Source: JADFOB01 sp964651325 (lineage in GTDB: Bacteria; Planctomycetota; Phycisphaerae; UBA1845). From it: 22,384 nucleotides of DNA. The translations under genes were made by a program, and so were the position numbers. Location: positions 1-22,384 of the forward strand of contig CAZYXP010000042.1 of assembly GCA_964651325.1 (NCBI GenBank), given 5' to 3'. This document shows, piece by piece, positions 16,617-22,384 of the stretch. How positions within the stretch are numbered: position 1 is the stretch's first letter; each line of letters opens with the position of its first letter. The notes under the pieces were generated by a model, which was not told the origin of the DNA, made no database searches, and saw only the letters and a program-made list of their open reading frames with translations.

Positions 16617-17509
16617 CTTGGTTCCACCACGGAAATAAGCTCGCCCGAGGGAGATTCCACATCCAGCGCGACCGGTCGAAACAGAAAATCATCCGAAAAG
16701 AACTCGACTCGGTAGACCCCCGCGGGCCTTGCGAATGAAAACGTACCGCTCTGATCGGTTGCGACAAAGGCGATGGGATCGCCGAAGCCGGCGTCCGGAT
16801 CGTTTTCGGCGTTGCTATCGGTAAGGCGAATCCGGAATCGCGTGCGCACCAGAACGCCGATGTCCGCTACGCCCGTGCCGGCCGCGTCCACGACTCGCCC
16901 GCGAATCTCAACCACCTCCGCATGAGGCGGCGGCGCTGTATCGGCCACTTCCTCGGCCACGCCATCGAACGTCCATGCGCCGTCCGCATTGGGGAAAAGT
17001 CCGCGCTCGGCGAACACGCCTTCAAGCGGAGTCCCTTGGGCGATTTTCACGATCCCCACACCAACCGGCGCGTCCCAGTTTACGATGGTCAGGGTCTCGA
17101 CCGGCTGCGCGCCGCACACGGGAAGATCATCCATCGCCCCGGCGACCGCGGGTGTCGATCCGACCTCTTCGCCGGGATCGAGGCCGATTGGGACGTCGCT
17201 GCGAACGCGTTCATAAAGCAGCACGCGGACGTCGATCGCCTCGGGGCAGGCCACGCCAAGGGCATCGAGAAAACGGGTGCGCTGCGTTGCTCCGGGGGCG
17301 AGCAGCGGCGTGTGGAAAAAAGTTTCGAGTCCGGCAGACGTATGCTCGCGAATCCTCAACGTAGCGTACCGGTCCTTTGAAAAATTGGTGAACGCGAAAC
17401 CGGTTTCGATGTCCCGCCCAACCGTGATCGCATCGCCGCTACCACAACCGGCGGCAGCAAAGATCGCGAGCGTCAAGCATATCATTGTGCTGGAGCGTGC
17501 GCCGGTCAT
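16613..17509 (-). CDS. Predicted lipoprotein with carboxypeptidase-regulatory-like domain
   Basis: The protein has 298 residues. The ATG at 17507-17509 overlaps the kinase TGA as ATGA, and its own TGA overlaps the start of the protease gene the same way. MTGARSSTMICLTLAIFAAAGC is a clear lipoprotein signal with lipobox AAGC (Cys22). The middle part (about 30-190) has no recognisable motif. Residues from about 200 (EIRGRVVDAAGTGVADIGVLV...) to the end (GTFSFARPAGVYRVEFFSDDF...) match the seven-stranded beta-sandwich of carboxypeptidase-regulatory-like or CNA-B-like domains. It probably sits in the membrane facing the periplasm. Tight coupling suggests it is made with the kinase and protease, perhaps as a sensor, inhibitor or substrate. 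That role is inferred from context only. Confidence 0.75.
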   Translation of the reverse strand: MTGARSSTMICLTLAIFAAAGCGSGDAITVGRDIETGFAFTNFSKDRYATLRIREHTSAGLETFFHTPLLAPGATQRTRFLDALGVACPEAIDVRVLLYERVRSDVPIGLDPGEEVGSTPAVAGAMDDLPVCGAQPVETLTIVNWDAPVGVGIVKIAQGTPLEGVFAERGLFPNADGAWTFDGVAEEVADTAPPPHAEVVEIRGRVVDAAGTGVADIGVLVRTRFRIRLTDSNAENDPDAGFGDPIAFVATDQSGTFSFARPAGVYRVEFFSDDFLFRPVALDVESPSGELISVVEPR

Positions 17510-20028
17510 GGTTGTTCTAGCTCCATCACCAGGCGAAACCCGTTGTAATCGACGGCTACTGTGGCGGCGGCAAAATTACGGGCGGCGGAGCGGCAGACGT
17601 TCGCCGGGGAATGGGATGCCCCTCCGCGCTGAACCCAAAGCTCGGCATCTTGCAGATCAAAACGGGCCGCCAGTTCCGGCGGATAGCGTGAGTCGCACCA
17701 TTCCCAGAGCCCGCCGTGCATGTCGAACAGTCCATATGCGTTGGGCATGCGCCGGCCGACTTGATGCCAGGAATCGGATAGGCCCAATGCGTTGGCGAAG
17801 TGGCGAAGGTAGCTCGGCTGGCTGCCATAGCAGAACATTCCTTTGTTGCCCGCGCGGGCGGCGTATTCCCATTCGTCTTCTGTCGGCAGGCGATAACTTC
17901 GCCGGGGCGTGGCTCGCTCGCCCTCGGCAGTTAACCAGGCAGCGAACCGTTGAGCCATGGCGAACGTCATCCACCCCGCTCCCGCGCGAGACGCGTCCTC
18001 GATCGGCTCGCCGCCAATGGTTGCGATGCGCCGATACCACGAGCGAAGCTTTGCCGTATCTTGTTCCTCGGTCGACGTGAGAAACCGTTCGAAGATGGGC
18101 CACGTCACTTCGGTTGTCGCCATAAGAATCGGCGCGATGGCGACGCCGCGATCGGCGGGTTCCTCGTCGAACCCCATGTACGGATCATCAACATGGGTTC
18201 CCTTTCTAAACGCCGGGTTTGCGGGCAATCTGGCGAATTGGAGCCCGGTTACCGTATCGACGAAGTACGCTGTGCCAGGGGCGGGGTCGATCGAAACGCC
18301 AAACCTCGAAGCCGCCCAGAGCGCCGCTGAAATGACACCTGGGGATGTCGCTTTCCCTGCCACATCCGCGCACACTGTGCCGGACGCCGCGTCAAGCCGA
18401 TCGGCGAGGGCGCCCAGCAGGCAAAGCGCGACGTAGCGCTCGCGCTCGCTGCCGTGGGCACATTTCTCGATCAGTTGCGGCTGTATGGCTGGGGCCAACT
18501 CACGCGGTAACACGCACAACTCCAGCCATTCACCGTGCGTCCAAAGCGCACCACCATCGACGCCTTGCCAGAACGCCTCCGGATCGCTGAACAGGACCCC
18601 TCGCACGCCGGTGGCTCGTTGCGCGGCCACGGGAGATTTGACCATCTCGCTCAAGCCGGCCTGCACGAGCTGAACTACGGCCGCTGGGGCGCGTGCGAGC
18701 CTTGGGACTGCGGCCACCGGTTGCGCGGCCAGCGCGGTGATGAGCGCGCGGCTCTGGCGTTGACGCGCTGCATCTCGATTCCGCAGCCAGCCGACGCCGC
18801 CAACGCCCATGACAATCAGGAACAACGCACCGATCGCGATCGGCACGCGGGCGCGGTAAACCATTTTCCGCATCACGTAGAGAGGATGGTCCCGCTTGGC
18901 CTCAACCACCTCGCCGCGGAGCCAGCGATGTAGATCCCGCGCGAGTTCGCCGGCGGACTGGTAGCGGCGGTCTCGCTCTTTGCACAGCGCCTTGAGGACG
19001 ATGGCGTCGAGTTCGCTTGCGATCCGGCGGCGATGCGTGGACGGCCTGGGCGGGTCGGTCTCGGTGATGTGGGCCAGCGTTTCTTGAATGGGGCCGGACA
19101 CGTTGTAGGGGTAATGGCCGGTCAGTTGCCGGTAGAGCATGACGCCGAGGGCGTAGACGTCGCTTCGAACATCGGTATCCCCGTGCCGCCCCGACGCCTG
19201 CTCCGGCGACATGTAGGGCAGCGTGCCCATGATCTGCCCGGAGAGCGTATTCAAGCTTGTTTCGTCGTGCGATTCACCATCCGCCGCGCTCCACTTGGCC
19301 AGCCCGAAATCGAGGACGTGGGGCTCGCCGTCGGGCGAGACGATCACGTTGGAGGGCTTCAGGTCTCTATGGATTACGCCGTGTTGATGAGCGTGCCCCA
19401 CCGCATCGCAAACCCTTGCCACCAGTCCAATCGTTCTTCGAAGATCACCCAGCCCGCGCGGAATATGCCGATCCAGCGCGACGCCCGAAACGAGCGGCAT
19501 GGCGAAGTAGTAGCGGCCGCGCGTCAACCCGCTTTCGAGAATGGAAACAATGTTGGGGTGATTCAGCGACGCGGCCACCTCCACCTCCCGCTCAAACCGA
19601 CGTCTGGCGGCGCTCGACGCGTACGGCCCTTCTACCAACAGTTTCAACGCGACCTCTCGTTTCGTCGCTTTTTGATAGGCTTTGTAGACCACGCCCATCC
19701 CGCCGCGACCGAGCTCTTCGAGGATCCGATAACCGTCGATGGTATCGGCCTCATCGGGCGATATTAGATCCTCGGCGGTCAGACGAGTCGTGACGTTGGG
19801 CCTGTCAAGCCGCGCGTCGGCACTGGAGCCCCCGCTCCAATCGTCCGAGCTCATCACCCGGCGCACGCGATTCAGCAGGGGGTCCTGTACCTCACGCTCC
19901 ATACATTGCGCGCAGCAGGCCTCGCATTGAGCCAGATGGGCCTCGATCCGGTCTGAATCCCGCGGCGCGCAGCCACCGCTCAGGAAGGAGTCGAGTTCGC
20001 CAAGGCTTGGGCACGCGCGGGCGGTCAT
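17506..20028 (-). CDS. Ser/Thr protein kinase fused to zinc-finger (anti-sigma-like) and FGE/SUMF1-like domains
   Basis: The protein has 840 residues. Residues 31-42 carry HLAQCEAC (H31, C35, C38), the HxxxCxxC zinc motif of anti-sigma factors, with further Cys at 39 and 42. A Hanks-type kinase domain covers about 100-372. It has GRGGMG (107-112), Lys129 in VALKLL, HRDLKPSNV with catalytic Asp222, DFG 240-242 and MSPE at 273-276, so it looks active. A single transmembrane segment spans about 395-415 (VPIAIGALFLIVMGVGGVGWL in part), placing the kinase inside and the rest outside. The extracytoplasmic part has an uncharacterised region (about 420-580) and an FGE/SUMF1-like domain (585-838): ATTEVTW, YRLPTEDEWEYAARAG, NAYGLFDMHGGLWEW and GFRLVMEL. 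The paired catalytic cysteines of true FGE are not evident, so it may bind rather than oxidise. It sits behind the ECF sigma gene and precedes two lipoprotein genes by ATGA overlaps. Confidence 0.9.
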   Translation of the reverse strand: MTARACPSLGELDSFLSGGCAPRDSDRIEAHLAQCEACCAQCMEREVQDPLLNRVRRVMSSDDWSGGSSADARLDRPNVTTRLTAEDLISPDEADTIDGYRILEELGRGGMGVVYKAYQKATKREVALKLLVEGPYASSAARRRFEREVEVAASLNHPNIVSILESGLTRGRYYFAMPLVSGVALDRHIPRGLGDLRRTIGLVARVCDAVGHAHQHGVIHRDLKPSNVIVSPDGEPHVLDFGLAKWSAADGESHDETSLNTLSGQIMGTLPYMSPEQASGRHGDTDVRSDVYALGVMLYRQLTGHYPYNVSGPIQETLAHITETDPPRPSTHRRRIASELDAIVLKALCKERDRRYQSAGELARDLHRWLRGEVVEAKRDHPLYVMRKMVYRARVPIAIGALFLIVMGVGGVGWLRNRDAARQRQSRALITALAAQPVAAVPRLARAPAAVVQLVQAGLSEMVKSPVAAQRATGVRGVLFSDPEAFWQGVDGGALWTHGEWLELCVLPRELAPAIQPQLIEKCAHGSERERYVALCLLGALADRLDAASGTVCADVAGKATSPGVISAALWAASRFGVSIDPAPGTAYFVDTVTGLQFARLPANPAFRKGTHVDDPYMGFDEEPADRGVAIAPILMATTEVTWPIFERFLTSTEEQDTAKLRSWYRRIATIGGEPIEDASRAGAGWMTFAMAQRFAAWLTAEGERATPRRSYRLPTEDEWEYAARAGNKGMFCYGSQPSYLRHFANALGLSDSWHQVGRRMPNAYGLFDMHGGLWEWCDSRYPPELAARFDLQDAELWVQRGGASHSPANVCRSAARNFAAATVAVDYNGFRLVMELEQP

Positions 20029-20117
20029 GATCGAATCTCAATCGCGGGTTCCCCGGTGGCGGTCGTGCCAATAGGGGCGAATCCTCATTGTGTTCTTGGA
20101 GCGGCGTCACTTCTTGT

Positions 20118-20137
20118 GTAGCGGCTCCGAAAGCCCG
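20118..20137 (+). repeat. Possible REP-like palindrome (copy E, imperfect)
   Basis: GTAG (20118-20121) is followed by CGGCT and, after CCGAA, by AGCCCG, pairing with one bulge. It has the same GTAG-plus-palindrome layout as copies A-D but is the weakest. It lies in the 281-base kinase-sigma intergenic region. Confidence 0.35.
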
Positions 20138-20154
20138 TCAATTAGGCAATGCCC

Positions 20155-20183
20155 CTGAGCCGCGGGCTTCAGCCCGCGCGGCG
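20155..20183 (+). repeat. Dispersed 29-bp palindromic repeat, inverted copy of 8797-8825
   Basis: This is an exact reverse complement of 8797-8825. CGCGGGC and GCCCGCG form a seven-pair stem around a TTCA loop. It lies between the ECF sigma gene and the kinase gene. Confidence 0.7.
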
Positions 20184-20211
20184 CCCCGGCGCTTGCCAAA
20201 CAACCGCTCTA

Positions 20212-20239
20212 GCACGCAGACAAAGTGTCTGCACTACAT
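20212..20239 (-). repeat. REP-like palindrome with GTAG head (copy D)
   Basis: On the minus strand ATGTAG is followed by TGCAGACA, a CTT loop and TGTCTGCG, eight pairs including one T-G wobble at the base. The GTAG head sits 5' of the palindrome as in copies A-C, although the stem sequence is different. Confidence 0.55.
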
Positions 20240-20290
20240 GGTATTGTCGCACCCAATGGGGCATCTTTCACGTTCTCCGGGTTTTTTTCG

Positions 20291-20305
20291 GCGATGGCGC
20301 ATCGC
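20291..20305. other. Short stem-loop just after the sigma factor stop
   Basis: GCGATG (20291-20296) and CATCGC (20300-20305) pair around a GCG loop, four bases after the sigma stop on the minus strand. On that strand it is followed by A residues, not T, so it is not an intrinsic terminator. It may stabilise the sigma mRNA 3' end. Confidence 0.35.
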
Positions 20306-20309
20306 GCCG

Positions 20310-20930
20310 TTACCAGACCTCATCCATCTTCGGGATCAACGCCCGAATGCGCTTCATGATCCTGTGTTTGATGATGAAGACGGCGTTTGGGGTCAAGTCG
20401 AGCAGCTCGGCAACTTCCTGCGCGCTCTGCCCCTTCCATGCGAACAGTTCGAAGGCTTGGATCGACTTGGCGTCCACCTCGCGTCGAATTTCCTCCAGGC
20501 ATTGGCGGACCACGGCCTGCTGCCATTCGTCTTCGAAGATTCGCTCCAATTCCGCTTCATCGACCTGCCGGTCGAAGAAGTCGGTCTGGCTAGCGTCGTC
20601 GGCGACTTGGATTTCCTTGCGGCGCACACGCCGGTTGGTGTTGCGAATCTGGTTCTTGGCGATGCCGAAGAGCCAATGCCGCAGTCGGCCTTGTTCCCGA
20701 TTGTATTTGCCGTTTTGATAGGCGGCGCAAAACGCGATAAGCGTTTGCTGGGCGGCGTCCTGCGCGTCGGCTTCGCGCAGGCCGCCACGAATGCCATAGC
20801 GAACCAGCATGGGCCGATAACGATCCACGAATTCCTGCCAGATGGTGCGGTTGCCCGCATCGCGCAAACCGTCCAGCAGGAACGTGCTGGTGGCGGTGTT
20901 GAGAATGCGAGAGTCATCTTCCTGATTCAA
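20310..20930 (-). CDS. ECF-type RNA polymerase sigma-70 factor
   Basis: The protein has 206 residues with sigma-70 region 2 at about 26-103 (WQEFVDRYRPMLVRYG, then ADAQDAAQQTLIAF and LRHWLFGIAKNQIRN) and region 4 at about 136-198 (SIQAFELFAWKGQSAQEVAELLDLTPNAVFIIKHRIMKRIR, a helix-turn-helix). Regions 1.1 and 3 are missing, as in ECF factors. The start is the TTG at 20928-20930. A stop lies in frame a few codons upstream and no other start codon intervenes. No cognate small anti-sigma gene is adjacent, but the next gene in the transcription direction is the kinase with the zinc motif. That matches the planctomycete sigma/kinase pairings classed as ECF-STK groups. Target promoters are unknown. 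Confidence 0.9.
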   Translation of the reverse strand: MNQEDDSRILNTATSTFLLDGLRDAGNRTIWQEFVDRYRPMLVRYGIRGGLREADAQDAAQQTLIAFCAAYQNGKYNREQGRLRHWLFGIAKNQIRNTNRRVRRKEIQVADDASQTDFFDRQVDEAELERIFEDEWQQAVVRQCLEEIRREVDAKSIQAFELFAWKGQSAQEVAELLDLTPNAVFIIKHRIMKRIRALIPKMDEVW

Positions 20931-21037
20931 GGGTTTTCTCTTTCAAAAGAACCCAAACGGCATGAGAGGAGCCCCACGACGTTTGCCAAGACAGCCGCAA
21001 GCATTCCATGCTATTCGACGTCCGAAAGCCTGGCCAG

Positions 21038-22384
21038 TCACCAGGACCACTGAAGCTGCAGGCCGTAGACCGCCTTTTCATAGCTGAACGGGCTGGTGCG
21101 ATCCTCCAGTTTCACGTTGGAGGCGGCGTCGCTGTAGTTGACGATTCCATGGAGCACGAGCTTTCCCCCCTTGGGATCGTCGATCAACGTTTGGGATAAG
21201 ACCAGGCTGTAGCTTGAAATCAGATCGCGGCGACGATCGCTGTCGGCATCCGTCAGGCTTGCGTGCCGGTAGCGGTCCATTTGCCACTCGGCATCCAGGC
21301 TGAGCTGCAGCGGCTTGTCCGGGAAGATGAGGTAGGCACCGGGTTTGGTCGGGTGGATTAGCGGAATCGTCACGCCCAAGCCGAAACGGTGCTCTTGGCG
21401 ATCGAACTCGCTCCCGTCCGTGGCGATGTGTCCGAATCGATAGGCTAGGCGCAGGTTCCAATTCCAATCGATCCCGTGAGCCGGTCGGATCTGAAATGTC
21501 TGCTCGAGTCCGACGAAATGAGCGAGCCCGTCGCGATCGAATTCAGGCGTTGTCGCAAAGAGGAAATCGCGGCGCTCAACCTGGTAGAACAGATGCGTAG
21601 CTTGCGGTGCGATTGGCGATGGCGCTTGATCCCAGTAGTAAGACAGTTGAGCGCCCACCCGGCTCATCGCGCTGAAATCGTCGCCGCCAAGCCGAGAGAA
21701 ATCGTAGCCCAAGCGCAACTCCGCTTCCAGGTGATTAGAGAACCGATGGCCGAAAGAGAGGTGGCCTTCATAATTGGTGAAATCGAAGTCTTCCACGTGG
21801 AAATGGATGGATTGGGCCGCCCCGCCGCCGAACGTAAAGTAACTCGAGCCATCATCATAAGCCGCGTAGTCGATGGAGAACCGATGGCCGTATCGGGCAT
21901 CCTGCTCCCCGGCGATCAGACCCGGGCTAGCGGCCGCGTCGTCAAGAAAGGTCACGTTTGTGTCATACGCGACTCCGGAACGAAGATCAATATGCAAACG
22001 CCGACGCTGGGCCAGGGTCCGCAGTGATGCGATAGCGCGAGCCAGTTCCGGATCGTCCATGGCCGCACTGGAAAGAAGCGTTTGGGCCCGATCCAATTGA
22101 GCCAAGGCGGCGGCGGGACGGCCGAGCAAAAGGTAGGCCTGACCGCGAAGATAGGCCAGCCAGGGGTTGTGTGGTTCGCCGCGCTCTACGATCGTCAAGC
22201 ATCCGAGCGCGCGCCTAGGTGCCTGTTGGTTCAGGTGTTCCACGGCCGATTCAAGCGCCTCGCGAACGGATAGATCCGGCGTATCGGCAGCGGCCAGCGG
22301 CGTTTGGGTAGCGATAAAGCCAAGCAGCACCCCTCCACCGATCAGCAAGGCTACGCGCGTAACCGCCTTGCCAACGCGATGCGG
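21038..22384 (-). CDS. TPR-containing outer-membrane beta-barrel protein (5' partial)
   Basis: The reading frame is open to the window edge, so the true start may lie outside; a TTG at 22346-22348 is the first start-like codon seen. Basic residues (HRVGKAVTRV) before ALLIGGGVLLGFIATQTPLAAAD look like a Sec signal peptide cleaved after AAA. Residues about 25-110 form tetratricopeptide-like helices (RALGCLTIVERGEPHNPWLAYLRGQAYLLLGRPAAALAQLDRAQ). From about 115 to the end the protein alternates aromatic beta-strands (FSIDYAAYDDGSSYFTFGGG, LRLGYDFSRLGG and others) and finishes QLQWSW, ending in an aromatic residue like outer-membrane barrels inserted by BAM. TPR plus barrel resembles the Slam (DUF560) layout, but family membership is unproven. 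It precedes the ECF sigma gene on the same strand by about 110 bases. Confidence 0.7.
   Translation of the reverse strand, partial: PHRVGKAVTRVALLIGGGVLLGFIATQTPLAAADTPDLSVREALESAVEHLNQQAPRRALGCLTIVERGEPHNPWLAYLRGQAYLLLGRPAAALAQLDRAQTLLSSAAMDDPELARAIASLRTLAQRRRLHIDLRSGVAYDTNVTFLDDAAASPGLIAGEQDARYGHRFSIDYAAYDDGSSYFTFGGGAAQSIHFHVEDFDFTNYEGHLSFGHRFSNHLEAELRLGYDFSRLGGDDFSAMSRVGAQLSYYWDQAPSPIAPQATHLFYQVERRDFLFATTPEFDRDGLAHFVGLEQTFQIRPAHGIDWNWNLRLAYRFGHIATDGSEFDRQEHRFGLGVTIPLIHPTKPGAYLIFPDKPLQLSLDAEWQMDRYRHASLTDADSDRRRDLISSYSLVLSQTLIDDPKGGKLVLHGIVNYSDAASNVKLEDRTSPFSYEKAVYGLQLQWSW

Noticed and set aside
19033..19767. Plus-strand frames of 180-245 codons opposite the kinase domain
   Set aside because: Antisense shadows of conserved kinase motifs; no independent start signals.
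20291..20305. Terminator after the sigma factor gene
   Set aside because: A hairpin is present, but the minus strand continues with A residues, so it is not a classic intrinsic terminator.

Overview
The window is about 22.4 kb of GC-rich DNA from a bacterium that looks like a member of the Planctomycetota. This is inferred from the gene content: a UvrA with a long C-terminal extension, an ECF sigma factor next to a Ser/Thr kinase fused to a formylglycine-generating-enzyme-like (FGE/SUMF1) domain, several Cys-anchored lipoproteins, and intergenic GC-rich palindromes. No species is claimed. There is no rRNA, tRNA, CRISPR array, insertion sequence or prophage.

Layout. (1) 1-1927, + strand: the 3' end of uvrA with an extension that appears to be an internal tandem duplication, translationally coupled (ATGA) to a carbohydrate-binding family 9-like protein. 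(2) 1928-2652: two facing REP-like palindromes, a near-consensus promoter, a 41-residue hydrophobic small protein, then a second promoter and a terminator-like hairpin in the thrS leader. (3) 2653-5441, + strand: thrS and infC, both best read as starting at non-canonical codons (CTG and ATC). rpmI and rplT, which often follow infC, are absent. (4) 5782-8040, + strand: ATP sulfurylase (sat) and an NrnA-like DHH phosphoesterase. A convergent sulfotransferase-like gene lies at 8055-8639, so synthesis, use and disposal of activated sulfate may be linked here. (5) 8906-13360, - strand: dnaE (replicative polymerase alpha subunit) followed by an extended-SDR protein. (6) 13515-15222: two divergent exported proteins of unknown function around a 9-bp tandem repeat. 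(7) 15414-22384, - strand: in transcription order, a TPR plus beta-barrel protein (5' end outside the window), an ECF sigma factor, a zinc-finger/kinase/transmembrane/FGE-like fusion, a lipoprotein with a carboxypeptidase-regulatory-like domain, and a metzincin-type lipoprotein protease. The last three overlap by ATGA.

The most distinctive block is region 7. A sigma factor and a kinase carrying an anti-sigma-type zinc motif are linked to two exported lipoproteins, one of them a protease, with an outer-membrane-like barrel upstream. This suggests a cell-envelope signalling and proteolysis module, but that role is inferred. Other points of interest are the paired non-canonical starts and RNA structures of thrS-infC, the duplicated domain on UvrA, the small membrane protein at 2178, and a family of GTAG-headed palindromes that matches the REP/RAYT pattern.
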